Virus record (IMG/VR): IMGVR_UViG_3300037504_000178
Location: 1-22,107 of that record
Origin: a virus
Direction: 5' to 3' (one strand)
Length of the DNA stretch: 22,107 nt
Shown: one piece after another, positions 7,407 to 14,036 of the stretch
How the letters are laid out: every line of letters starts with the position of its first letter
Position numbering within the stretch: the stretch's first letter is position 1
Notes under the pieces: generated by a model
The model's input: the letters and a program-made list of their open reading frames with translations, nothing else
Databases searched by the model: none
What the model was told of the DNA's origin: nothing
Translations under genes and position numbers: made by a program

Positions 7407-9641
7407 CTAGTCCCGCCCGCCATACTGGGGTCGGCGCTTCATCGTCTCGTCGACATTGTTTGTGCTGGCGCTGACGATTCCCGGCACGGCTCGCCGGATT
7501 CCATCCGCCGCGGCGCGCTGCGCGATCTGCGCAACCTGACGGTCACCGTTCGCCGACAAGTTGATCGTCTGGTAGACGTTGACCCCGCCGCCAGTGCCGC
7601 CCTTCTGTTGCTGCGGCGTCTGGACGTTTACGCGCTCGCCGTCGCGGGCAAAGAAGCTGACCAGCCGGTTGTCGCGGCCGGCGTCGACCCGAGGAAAACT
7701 GCTGCCGACGTTAAAGCTGCCGCCGTCGGCGAAGGTCGGAAGCGGCTGCCCGAGGCCGCCGGCCGACGACGACACGGCCGCGCCGCCGGTGGCGCCGGCC
7801 GTTGCGCCGAAAATGTTGCCTAGATTCCCGCTTAACGCGTCAGCACCGGCGTTGATTACGCTGCCAATGGTGGATCGGTCACCGCCAAGGATAGCATTCT
7901 TCAGCGGGTTAATGGCGGCCAGCTGAATGAACATCTGCATGACCTCGGACAGCACGCCCTGTGCCACGCTTTCAAAGCTCACCATCGCGTTTTCGCCGCG
8001 CACCATCGCGTCCGTGATTGAAGACCCGATGCGGTCGAACGCGCGGTCGCCGAATCGTTCAAGAAGCTGAAACTCCCTGCGATAATTGTCGACCTGCCCG
8101 GTCGCCTGCTGAAGCTGCTGTCCAGCCTGCTGCGCCAGCTGGTTGAACTCGCGCTGGCTGATCCGGTTGGCGTCCAACGCCATCTGCAGGTTCTGCATGC
8201 GCTGCTGGTAGCGCGCCCAGGCCGGGTTGAGGTCGTTCTGGAGCTTCTGGCCCAGTCGGTCCAGCTCGGCGCGCTGTTGGGCGACCAGGTCGTTCGTTCG
8301 GCTGACCGCGTCCGCGCCCGGCAGGCCGGCGGGGACCGGACTGGTGTCGCCGCCCCCGCTACCGGGTGCCGGTGACGTGCCGCCGAACTGCGTGATGTCG
8401 ATCGACGTGCCGCCCCCGCCGCCGGATGATTGCCCGCTGGCGATCTTGCGCTCTGTCGCTTCGATCTCAGCGTTCAGCATCGTGATCCGCCGGTCGATCT
8501 CGGTCAGGCCGGACTCGCCCTCGTTCGCCATCGTCCGACTGCGCTCGACGAGGCGGTCCCGCTGCTCGCGCAGCGCCTCCAGTCGCGCCTCTTCGGCGCT
8601 TTGCTCGTTGCCGCCTAGGCCGCGGGTCATCAGGCCCATAACTTCGGGAGATAGCGCCCCAGCCGTCCCGCCGATGATCGCGCCCGGAACACCGAACCGG
8701 CTTCCTTTGAACGCACCCACCACACCAAGGACAAGGCGTGTGATGTTTTCCATCCGCTGCAAAAGTTCGTCGGCGTCTTGCGTGACCGTCGCCAGCGCGC
8801 TTCCCAGCGCTTCGCCGAACTGATTGCTGAGCCGAGTCACGCTCGACAGCGCTTCTTCGACACCGTCAAACTCGCTGGTGAAACCTTCAATGACGCCCGT
8901 GTCGAACGCCGACCGCGCGGCCAGGCGCAGCGTATCCAGCTCGCCGGCGGCCTGCGCGCCCTTGCGGATCAACGCTTCGTCCAGCACAAGGCCAAACTCG
9001 TTAGCCCGCTGGGCCAGCCGATCAAAGCCCTGCGAGCCTTCTGTCAGCAGCGGCAACAGCCGCTGGCCGATTTCGTCCTCCAAGATCCGCACGGCCGCTG
9101 CGGCACGCTTACTTGGGTCCTCCGTGCGCGCGATCGCGTCCGCAACCAGCCGCATCAGCTGCGCCGGGTTCTTGCCGCGCAGCTGGTCAACGCTGATGCC
9201 GATCGCCTGGAAGTCTTCCTGGATCGACTTCGTGCCGTCGATCGCGTCCTGCGCCCGGTCGGCTAGGGTCGCCAGCGCGTCGTTGACGTCCTTCTGCTGC
9301 AGACCGAACCGGCTGAAGGTGAACTGCAGCTCTTGGACCGTCTCGACGCCGACGCCCAGGCTGTCGGACATCCGCTGCACCTGCTCGGCACTGTTCAGCG
9401 CCTGCGTGCCGAGCCGGCCAAGCTCGCGTGCGCCGGCCGCCGCGGCCAAGCCGCCCAAGGCTGCGCCGACGCCTTGAATGCCGCGGCCGAGGCGCTGGAA
9501 ACGCTGATCGATCTTCTGTAGCCTCTTGCCGACAGAGCGGTCGAACTTCTGCACACCGTCGTCCGCCCGGCGCAGCTCGCGGCGCAGCTGTTCCGTGGTG
9601 GCGTCGATCCTGACCAGCAAATTTTCGGCGGATTGCGCCAT
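7407..9641 (-). CDS. Tail tape measure protein
   Basis: A 744-residue protein that sets tail length and is threaded through the tail tube. It has a charged coiled-coil N-terminus (about 10-52), an Ala/Gly hydrophobic stretch (about 57-70) and long helical regions. A second hydrophobic region spans about 301-330, another coiled coil about 345-402, a Gly-rich linker about 403-435, and further helix to about 590. The C-terminal part is Gly/Ser-rich. It lies after the chaperone pair and before the distal tail gene, the standard siphovirus order. By the general rule of about 0.15 nm per residue the tail would be near 110 nm (inference). ATG 9641 has GAGG about 6 bases upstream. The opposite-strand gene at 9664 begins just behind its start. 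Confidence 0.93.
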   Translation of the reverse strand: MAQSAENLLVRIDATTEQLRRELRRADDGVQKFDRSVGKRLQKIDQRFQRLGRGIQGVGAALGGLAAAAGARELGRLGTQALNSAEQVQRMSDSLGVGVETVQELQFTFSRFGLQQKDVNDALATLADRAQDAIDGTKSIQEDFQAIGISVDQLRGKNPAQLMRLVADAIARTEDPSKRAAAAVRILEDEIGQRLLPLLTEGSQGFDRLAQRANEFGLVLDEALIRKGAQAAGELDTLRLAARSAFDTGVIEGFTSEFDGVEEALSSVTRLSNQFGEALGSALATVTQDADELLQRMENITRLVLGVVGAFKGSRFGVPGAIIGGTAGALSPEVMGLMTRGLGGNEQSAEEARLEALREQRDRLVERSRTMANEGESGLTEIDRRITMLNAEIEATERKIASGQSSGGGGGTSIDITQFGGTSPAPGSGGGDTSPVPAGLPGADAVSRTNDLVAQQRAELDRLGQKLQNDLNPAWARYQQRMQNLQMALDANRISQREFNQLAQQAGQQLQQATGQVDNYRREFQLLERFGDRAFDRIGSSITDAMVRGENAMVSFESVAQGVLSEVMQMFIQLAAINPLKNAILGGDRSTIGSVINAGADALSGNLGNIFGATAGATGGAAVSSSAGGLGQPLPTFADGGSFNVGSSFPRVDAGRDNRLVSFFARDGERVNVQTPQQQKGGTGGGVNVYQTINLSANGDRQVAQIAQRAAADGIRRAVPGIVSASTNNVDETMKRRPQYGGRD

Positions 9642-9651
9642 AGGAAGCCTC

Positions 9652-9656
9652 GGAGG
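9652..9656 (+). promoter_or_regulatory. Strong Shine-Dalgarno (GGAGG) of the forward-strand gene
   Basis: GGAGG lies 7 bases before the ATG at 9664 on the plus strand, near-ideal spacing. It is the main reason to accept the small forward gene as real. I found no convincing -35/-10 pair just upstream, where the sequence doubles as the start of the tape-measure gene on the other strand. Confidence 0.75.
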
Positions 9657-9663
9657 TTAGCGG

Positions 9664-9846
9664 ATGGCCAAGACGATGACGTGCAAGCACTGCCAGGGCA
9701 CGGTCGCAAAGAACGCCGACAAGTGCCCGCATTGCGGCGGCTGGACTACGTTCAACGCCGTCACGACCGCGTTGGACAGCGCCGGCAACATGATTCTGCT
9801 ATTCTTCGTTCTGGCTTTGCTGGGCGGCGTCCTGCTGTTCGCTTGA
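9664..9846 (+). CDS. Zinc-ribbon protein with one C-terminal membrane segment, opposite strand to the operon
   Basis: A 60-residue protein and the only forward-strand gene I accept. Two CxxC knuckles (CKHC at residues 7-10, CPHC at 21-24) form a zinc ribbon, followed by a hydrophobic helix (MILLFFVLALLGGVLLF, about 43-59). It would sit in the inner membrane with the ribbon probably in the cytoplasm. A GGAGG at 7-base spacing supports the ATG. It fills the 157-base space between the chaperone and tape-measure genes. Its last 48 bases overlap the 3' end of the chaperone frame tail to tail. Small zinc-ribbon/membrane proteins are common in bacteria but lack a settled function. As an opposite-strand insert it resembles a moron, and superinfection exclusion or another host-altering role is a guess. 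Confidence 0.75.
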   Translation: MAKTMTCKHCQGTVAKNADKCPHCGGWTTFNAVTTALDSAGNMILLFFVLALLGGVLLFA

Positions 9847-10131
9847 CCGCCGCCGCGGCTGCCGGCCAGCCTTGCGCGCACTTGCCATCCCGCGCAGGGC
9901 CGACTTGATGTCCTGTTGCACCCGCTCCGGCTCCGGCGGCTTCTGCTGCCGTTGGCTGCCGTCGCTGTCGCCAGATCCGAACGGGTTAGTCTTGATCTTG
10001 CAGTCGATGAAGCCCTCGAACGCCAGCTCGATCTGCGGTATCGGCGTGGTCAGGGCGGCCTCGGGCGACCAGCCGAGCCAGCCGGTCGCCCGCTTGAACA
10101 CGTCGTCGCAGTAGGCGTCGAGGGTTAGGAG
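9799..10131 (-). CDS. Tail chaperone T-domain, made by -1 frameshift from the upstream chaperone gene
   Basis: This open frame has no ribosome binding site or good start of its own. Its only early start codon is a GTG at 10101 in the middle of a conserved-looking helix. Reading from the slippery site gives LLTLDAYCDDVFKRATGWLG and onward, including GWSPEAALTTPIPQIELAFEG, which is typical of the T half of siphovirus tail assembly chaperones. The fused product is 222 residues: 112 from the upstream frame and 110 from this one. In lambda the GT fusion binds the tape measure while G coats it. The C-terminus (RRRSSEQQDAAQQSQNEE region) is polar and low in complexity and overlaps the forward-strand gene on the other strand. 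The stop is TAG at 9801-9799. Confidence 0.85.
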   Translation of the reverse strand, partial: LLTLDAYCDDVFKRATGWLGWSPEAALTTPIPQIELAFEGFIDCKIKTNPFGSGDSDGSQRQQKPPEPERVQQDIKSALRGMASARKAGRQPRRRSSEQQDAAQQSQNEE

Positions 10132-10466
10132 TTTCCCCCGTCGTCGCCCTCGCTGGGCTCGTCACCTGGAGGCCGGCCGCCGTTGGACAGCACCGACAGG
10201 TATTCCGCCACCGACTCGGAGACGTTGAAGATGCCGGCGGCGAACACGTGCTCCTGCATCGCCTCCGCCTGCTTTTTCGACAAGCTGGCGCCCTGGGTGA
10301 TGATGTAGGTAATGGCGTCGAAGTCCGCGCGCATCACCCGCTCGATCGCGGTGCGGAAGTCGCCGTAACGCCGGTTAATGTTCCGTATCGCCGTGACGGT
10401 CGGCTTGAGGGTGTAGGTCTCCTCGCCGCAGTCGACTTCGACCTGACCGGCGTCGATCTTGCTCAT
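10125..10466 (-). CDS. Tail assembly chaperone G-domain (GTA TAC_11-like)
   Basis: A 113-residue helical protein that should bind the tape measure and help the tail tube polymerise around it. The pattern GEETYTLKPTVTAIRNINRR, then FRTAIERVMRADFDAITYII, fits the gene-transfer-agent-type tail chaperone family (PF11836-like). Its C-terminal end is acidic and Gly-rich and carries the -1 frameshift site two codons before the stop. It sits between the tail tube and the tape measure, as lambda G does. TAAGGAG overlaps the tail-tube stop and gives the ribosome binding site about 10 bases before ATG 10466. Confidence 0.88.
   Translation of the reverse strand: MSKIDAGQVEVDCGEETYTLKPTVTAIRNINRRYGDFRTAIERVMRADFDAITYIITQGASLSKKQAEAMQEHVFAAGIFNVSESVAEYLSVLSNGGRPPGDEPSEGDDGGNS
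10131..10137 (-). promoter_or_regulatory. Programmed -1 ribosomal frameshift site, slippery heptamer GGGAAAC
   Basis: Minus-strand 10137-10131 reads GGGAAAC, phased as G GGA AAC in the chaperone frame, two codons (TCC TAA) before its stop. This is a canonical X XXY YYZ heptamer; lambda G-T uses GGGAAAG. A -1 slip to GGG AAA leads straight into the downstream open frame (CTC CTA ACC CTC GAC) with no stop until 9799. Both phase and location are correct, so chance is unlikely. A GAGGG about 10 bases upstream might stimulate slippage, but this is speculative. Confidence 0.9.
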
Positions 10467-10481
10467 GGGTCAGCGTGCTCC

Positions 10482-10931
10482 TTACGCGGCCGCGGTCTCG
10501 GTGATGTCGGAGACGATTTCCATCTGAACCGTGCCCGACACGTAGTCGTTAGTGGTGCCGATCGCGGTCGTGAACGACATGATGAGCGCGTCAAACTCGA
10601 ACGTCGTCGGGCTGGTGCCGGAGCCGGACGGTGCGTCGTTCAGCTCGATCTTGATCGGCACGGAGTCGTCGCTGTCGACAGCCGCCTGCAGATCCGTCTG
10701 CCCTTGGTCGGTCAGGTCGCGCGCGAGCTCGACGCTGAACGACCCCTCGTCGTAGGCGCCCTTGTACTTCCGGGTCCGCCGGTCGGCGAGCGGGTTGAAG
10801 GTGCCGCGCTCGTAGGAGCGGCCAAACTCCGGGATGTTGGTGATGCCTGAGACCTTGGTGTAGGTGGGCGGGCTGCTGCTGTCGCCAATGTGCAGCGTCG
10901 CGCCGGCGGACGTGGTGTAGTTGTCGGCCAT
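10482..10931 (-). CDS. Major tail (tube) protein
   Basis: A 149-residue beta-rich protein expected to form the tail tube. It begins ATLHIGDSSSPPTYTKVSGI and continues with EFGRSYERGTFNPLADRRTR, KYKGAYDEGSFSVEL and, near the end, GTTNDYVSGTVQMEIVSDI. These are the strand patterns of the lambda-V/Phage_tail_2 group. It is shorter than lambda V (246 residues) and lacks a C-terminal Ig domain. AGGAGGA lies about 8 bases before ATG 10931, the strongest minus-strand ribosome binding site I noticed, which suits an abundant protein. An intrinsic terminator lies about 30 bases upstream of its start codon. The chaperone gene follows after a 15-base gap. Confidence 0.9.
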   Translation of the reverse strand: MADNYTTSAGATLHIGDSSSPPTYTKVSGITNIPEFGRSYERGTFNPLADRRTRKYKGAYDEGSFSVELARDLTDQGQTDLQAAVDSDDSVPIKIELNDAPSGSGTSPTTFEFDALIMSFTTAIGTTNDYVSGTVQMEIVSDITETAAA

Positions 10932-10960
10932 GACGGCTGTCCTCCTGCTGAGTGGCCATG

Positions 10961-10989
10961 AAAAAGCCCGCCGCGGCCAGGCGACGGGC
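10961..10989 (-). terminator. Rho-independent terminator between tail-terminator gene and tail tube gene
   Basis: Read on the minus strand: GCCCGTCGC, loop CTGGCC, GCGGCGGGC, then TTTTT. The stem is 9 bp (one G-U) with a 6-base loop (10966-10974 against 10981-10989) and a five-U tail. It points in the operon's direction, so a transcript from upstream would be partly ended just before the tail tube gene. Confidence 0.75.
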
Positions 10990-11020
10990 CGGTTTGCCGT
11001 GGTGGTGGCGCCGGCGGCGC

Positions 11021-11416
11021 CTACTGCTGCGTGCGTGCTCGCAGCGTCATCGAGCCGGTGAACGTCCGGCCGTCGAGATCGCGCGTGATTTGCGTCGACG
11101 TCGCTTGCACGTCCCAGGCGCGGCCGGTGCCGAGCGTCAAGCGCGCGCGGTCGAGCAGCGTTTCCAGCTGCGCGAGGATGCTGTACACTTCGCTCTTGCC
11201 GGGCTCGTTCGACCAGACGTTCAGGGTCACGAACCGCTCGCGACCCAGCTCGGTGTGCGTGCTGAAGTCGGCGCTGTTTTCGTCGCCGATCTCGATGTAC
11301 GGGTACGCGGCGTCGGTCGGCGGCGGGTTATAGACCGGGACGGCGGTCCCGCCGACGGTGACGTTGCCGTCGAGCGCGCCGTAGATCGCCTTCTGCAGTT
11401 CAAAGCCGACGTTCAT
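11021..11416 (-). CDS. Tail terminator/completion protein, DUF3168-like
   Basis: A 131-residue protein that should cap the head-proximal end of the tail tube, as lambda U and related DUF3168 proteins do. The pattern begins FELQKAIYGALDGN, then AVPVYNPPPTDAAYPYIEIGD, then DFSTHTELGRERFVTLNVW. Near the end is TRDLDGRTFTGSMTLRARTQQ. All of this is typical of the family. It lies between the gp10-like gene and the tail tube, the usual position. It starts with ATG 11416, overlapping the previous stop (ATGA). The gap after it, 10932-11020, contains the terminator and a strong ribosome binding site. Confidence 0.87.
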   Translation of the reverse strand: MNVGFELQKAIYGALDGNVTVGGTAVPVYNPPPTDAAYPYIEIGDENSADFSTHTELGRERFVTLNVWSNEPGKSEVYSILAQLETLLDRARLTLGTGRAWDVQATSTQITRDLDGRTFTGSMTLRARTQQ

Positions 11417-11919
11417 CGCCCGGTACTCAACTGGTCAAGCGCGCGCCGGATCGCCCGGCGCGATTCCTCGGTGAAGTACCGCCGGTTGACGTCCATCGCC
11501 GGCCGCATGAACGGCCGCGCCGGCTGCGGCGGGATATTACGGCTCGGCACGCCTTTGGTGCCGAACTCGTACCAGTAGGCCTTGAAAAACTGGAACAGCT
11601 CCTCGCTCTTGGCCTTGGACAGCCGCACGCTGGACCGCCGGGCCGCGCCGAACGCCGACCGCGCGCCGCCGGCGCGCTGGTTCTTTCGCGCCGCCAGATC
11701 GGCTGCCTTGGCGCTGGGACCAACAACCGCGGTCAACCCGTCGCGGCCGTACTTGACCTCGATGCTCTGCTTAATGCTGGTCGGCTGCACCCGCGCGATC
11801 GCGTCCAGGCGCACGGCCTCGGCGCCGTTGCGCACGACCTCGACCACGCCATCGCTGATCTGGTCCGGCGCCCGGCGCAAGGTCCGGCGCAGGCGGTTGA
11901 CGCCCTTGATGCCGCTCAT
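11413..11919 (-). CDS. HK97 gp10-like head-tail joining / tail completion protein
   Basis: A 168-residue protein of the HK97 gp10 group, which takes part in head-tail joining or tail completion. The start GIKGVNRLRRTLRRAPDQI, the basic Ala/Arg stretch around residues 70-95, and YWYEFGTKGVPSRNIPPQP followed by FMRPAMD are characteristic (the EFGT and PARPFMRPA motifs). It couples by ATGA to the head-closure gene before it and to the DUF3168 gene after it. Confidence 0.88.
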   Translation of the reverse strand: MSGIKGVNRLRRTLRRAPDQISDGVVEVVRNGAEAVRLDAIARVQPTSIKQSIEVKYGRDGLTAVVGPSAKAADLAARKNQRAGGARSAFGAARRSSVRLSKAKSEELFQFFKAYWYEFGTKGVPSRNIPPQPARPFMRPAMDVNRRYFTEESRRAIRRALDQLSTGR

Positions 11920-12269
11920 GGTAGTGCGTCCTGCTTGTCGCCACTGGCCGCCTCAATGCGCATGTACGGCGCGCGCGGGCCGTGGTCTTCGATGAAGCCG
12001 ATGCCGAAGGCCATGCCGTTCCACACCAGCGCCATGTCTTCGGTCACGCCGGCATCACGGCGCATGGTGAACTCGGTGTCGCGCGGGTAGTCGGTCTGGG
12101 CCGCCGCGAACCGCCGCTCGCCGCTCATGGTGCGGACTTTCATCCAGCGGGTAGCGAAGTCTTGCCAGGTCTCGGTGAACCCGCCGGCGCCGTCGGAGAC
12201 CTGCACGCGCTCGCGGATGGTGACGCGCTGGTCAAGCTCGCCTGGGTCGAGTTGCAGGCCTGTGGTCAT
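11916..12269 (-). CDS. Head closure / head-tail adaptor protein (Phage_H_T_join-like)
   Basis: A 117-residue beta-barrel protein that closes the portal-connector channel and presents the tail docking surface (SPP1 gp16-type). The start LDPGELDQRVTIRERVQ, then GAGGFTETWQDFATRWMKVR, and the middle GERRFAAAQTDYPRDTEFTMR are standard for this family. It would normally follow the gp6-like connector directly, but here three carbohydrate-type genes lie between them. It starts with ATG 12269, overlapping the glycosyltransferase stop (ATGA). Confidence 0.9.
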   Translation of the reverse strand: MTTGLQLDPGELDQRVTIRERVQVSDGAGGFTETWQDFATRWMKVRTMSGERRFAAAQTDYPRDTEFTMRRDAGVTEDMALVWNGMAFGIGFIEDHGPRAPYMRIEAASGDKQDALP

Positions 12270-12868
12270 GGTTGCCAGTCCACCTCATGCGGCCGCGGCT
12301 TCCCGTGGAAGCACACCACCCGCGCGCCGGGCGTGCGGCCGTGCACCTTGTAGCTCACCACCGCGCCGGGCGCGGCGTCCTGCCAGGTCGCCAGCCGGCC
12401 GCCGACCCGCGCGCTGATGAACGCCTGGTCGCCCCAGCGGTCGCCGGTCCGGTGCGTCGCCATGACGTGCTGTGCGTCCGCGGCGAACGCGTCGTAGAGC
12501 GCGCTCCTGTCGCCGTGCCAGCCCATGACGCCGGAGCCGTGCCGGTCGGGCCGCGTGAAGTCCTGGAGCATCAGGAAGCGGTCGGGCTGGATCGCCTGCG
12601 CCAGCGGCGTCAGGTCGCCGGTGACGATCGTGTCCAAGTCCAGGTACAGCGTCGGCCCGGTCAGCAGGCCGGGGCGGAACAGCTCCAGCTTGCTCCACCA
12701 GCCCGGCCAGCCATGTTTCAGCGCGTGCGTCGCCACCTCTGGCACGTCCGACAAGCAGACGAAGCGCGCGCCCGGCAAATGCTGTTTGACGCCGGCGTGC
12801 AGGCGGTGGACGTATTCGAGCGTGAAGTCGCCGCCGCTTTTCAACACCGCTGCGACGGTGACGGTCAC
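12266..12868 (-). CDS. Glycosyltransferase, GT-A fold with DxD motif
   Basis: A 200-residue protein. The N-terminal VTVAAVLKSGGDFTLEYVHR and then PGARFVCLSDVPEV form the nucleotide-sugar-binding half. LYLDLDTIVTGDL contains a DxD motif (Asp77, Asp79) that would bind Mn2+ and the sugar nucleotide. The end, VVCFHGKPRPHEVDW, has the His/Gly/Lys cluster (about 186-196) seen at the C-terminus of GT8-like retaining enzymes. It therefore probably moves a sugar from a nucleotide donor to an unknown acceptor. No signal peptide or membrane segment is seen, so it acts in the cytoplasm. The start is GTG 12868, overlapping the sulfotransferase stop as GTGA, with GGGAG 7-8 bases upstream. An earlier start would run far into the upstream gene. 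Confidence 0.8.
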   Translation of the reverse strand: MTVTVAAVLKSGGDFTLEYVHRLHAGVKQHLPGARFVCLSDVPEVATHALKHGWPGWWSKLELFRPGLLTGPTLYLDLDTIVTGDLTPLAQAIQPDRFLMLQDFTRPDRHGSGVMGWHGDRSALYDAFAADAQHVMATHRTGDRWGDQAFISARVGGRLATWQDAAPGAVVSYKVHGRTPGARVVCFHGKPRPHEVDWQP

Positions 12869-13443
12869 GCCGGGCTCCCATGCTTCCACAAAGCCGGATC
12901 GATCCACTCCCGCGCGGTCGCCTCGTCCAGCGTCAGCCCCAGCCGATCGAACGCCGGCCGGATCTGATCTAGCTCGCCCGCGACCAGCCGGTCGGTCCAG
13001 ACCTTCACCACCGGCCAGCCGGCCTCGGCGAGCTCGTCCATGATCGACCAGGCGCGCGGCACTGGCTGGCGGTTGGGGTTGAACCCGGCGTCGGCCCGGC
13101 TCGCCTCGATCTGCGCCTGCGGCCGGTAGCAGCAGACGATAGCGGCGATGTCCGGCACGTGCCGCCAGTAGCCGTCGAACCATTGCGCCCCGACCTTGGC
13201 GCCCCACGGCTGCCGGCCGTCCCAGCCCTGCTGGCGTAGCGCCGTCTTCCAGGCCATGTCGAAGCTGACCGGCCGTTGCCGGCCGTGCTCGACCTGCTTC
13301 CACCAACGGTTCTCAAAGTAGCCTTTGGGGTTGCGGTCGTCTGCGGCCATGCAGGTGCCGAAGAACACGCCATGCTGGGCGAACAGGCCGGCGGTCATGC
13401 TGGTGCCGCTGCGGCTGGCGCCGAGGATGACTACGCCGGGCAC
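12865..13443 (-). CDS. Sulfotransferase-like P-loop protein
   Basis: A 192-residue protein with the PAPS-dependent sulfotransferase signatures. The 5'-phosphosulfate loop GASRSGTSMTAGLF is at residues 8-21. A 3'-phosphate-binding element, CCYRPQAQIEASR, has Arg107 and Ser115 correctly spaced. DRNPKGYFEN at about 36-45 is typical of small bacterial and phage sulfotransferases. The reaction would be transfer of sulfate from PAPS to a hydroxyl or amine of a sugar or protein; the acceptor is unknown. A GTG start at 13443 with GAGG 10 bases upstream is preferred, because the next ATG (residue 16) would destroy the P-loop. It overlaps the upstream gene by 13 bases and is coupled to the glycosyltransferase after it. 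Confidence 0.8.
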   Translation of the reverse strand: MPGVVILGASRSGTSMTAGLFAQHGVFFGTCMAADDRNPKGYFENRWWKQVEHGRQRPVSFDMAWKTALRQQGWDGRQPWGAKVGAQWFDGYWRHVPDIAAIVCCYRPQAQIEASRADAGFNPNRQPVPRAWSIMDELAEAGWPVVKVWTDRLVAGELDQIRPAFDRLGLTLDEATAREWIDPALWKHGSPA

Positions 13444-14036
13444 GCCAGCACTTCCTCAATCGTCGCCCGCCGAAAGCCAGTGATCGCCGTCGCCCGACTG
13501 CAGTTGACCACCTCCACGCCGCGCCGCGCCAGATCCGGCGCCACCGCGTCGAAGTGCGCGACCCAGGCCGGCATGTCGTCGGCGTCCGGGTTGCCCAGCG
13601 GCGCCGGGTGCCGGCCGTGGTAGTGGATCTGGCCGCCGGTGTGCTGCATGTCGTAGCCGAGCAGAAGCACGCGGGCTGCGCCAAAGTTGACCGCGGCCAA
13701 GTGCAGCGCCTGGTAGCCGCTGTTCTGCCCGGCGCGGACGTGGCAAGGGCGATCGTCCAGCCCGCCGCCAGAGACGCAGATCAGCTTGGTGACGCCCGCC
13801 GGCGGATCGTCGACCAGGCAGGTCTTCAGCCGGTCGTAGGCGAGCGCGGCCGGGTGCGCGTGCCACCAGCGGCCGTCGCAGGCGTGGTGGACGTCCGCCC
13901 AAGGCGCCATATCCAAGCCAGCGTTGTTAACGGCGATGGTCGGCAGGCCGGCCGCGCGCACGGCATCGCAGTCGGCGCGCGTAAGCGAAGGGCCGCTGGC
14001 GATGCAGGCGACGGTGCGGCCGTGCCAGTCTTTCAT
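13431..14036 (-). CDS. Rossmann-type protein with GPSL motif (DUF115 / GT42 sialyltransferase-like)
   Basis: A 201-residue protein. It opens with RTVACIASGPSLTRADCDA, the 'xxSGPSL' nucleotide loop shared by DUF115 proteins and CstII-like sialyltransferases. It continues with IAVNNAGLDMAPWADVHHACD, NSGYQALHLAAVNFGAARVL, LLGYDMQHTGG, then NCSRATAITGFRRATIEEVL. That order (GPSL, SGxxA, LxGxD, NxS, terminal helix) is the family pattern. It is likely a glycosyltransferase or a sugar-nucleotide/phosphate enzyme; the exact reaction cannot be read. ATG 14036 overlaps the connector gene's stop (ATGA), so it is translated with the head genes. It is the first gene of the three-gene cassette. Confidence 0.75.
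   Translation of the reverse strand: MKDWHGRTVACIASGPSLTRADCDAVRAAGLPTIAVNNAGLDMAPWADVHHACDGRWWHAHPAALAYDRLKTCLVDDPPAGVTKLICVSGGGLDDRPCHVRAGQNSGYQALHLAAVNFGAARVLLLGYDMQHTGGQIHYHGRHPAPLGNPDADDMPAWVAHFDAVAPDLARRGVEVVNCSRATAITGFRRATIEEVLACPA

Noticed and set aside
9799-10101. Independent gene starting at GTG 10101
   Set aside because: There is no Shine-Dalgarno before it, and the frame is open upstream to the in-phase GGGAAAC site. The -1 frameshift explains it better.
12266-13306. Glycosyltransferase start at 13306
   Set aside because: It would add 146 Arg/Gly/Ala-rich residues that are the out-of-phase shadow of the sulfotransferase gene. GTG 12868 begins the true fold.
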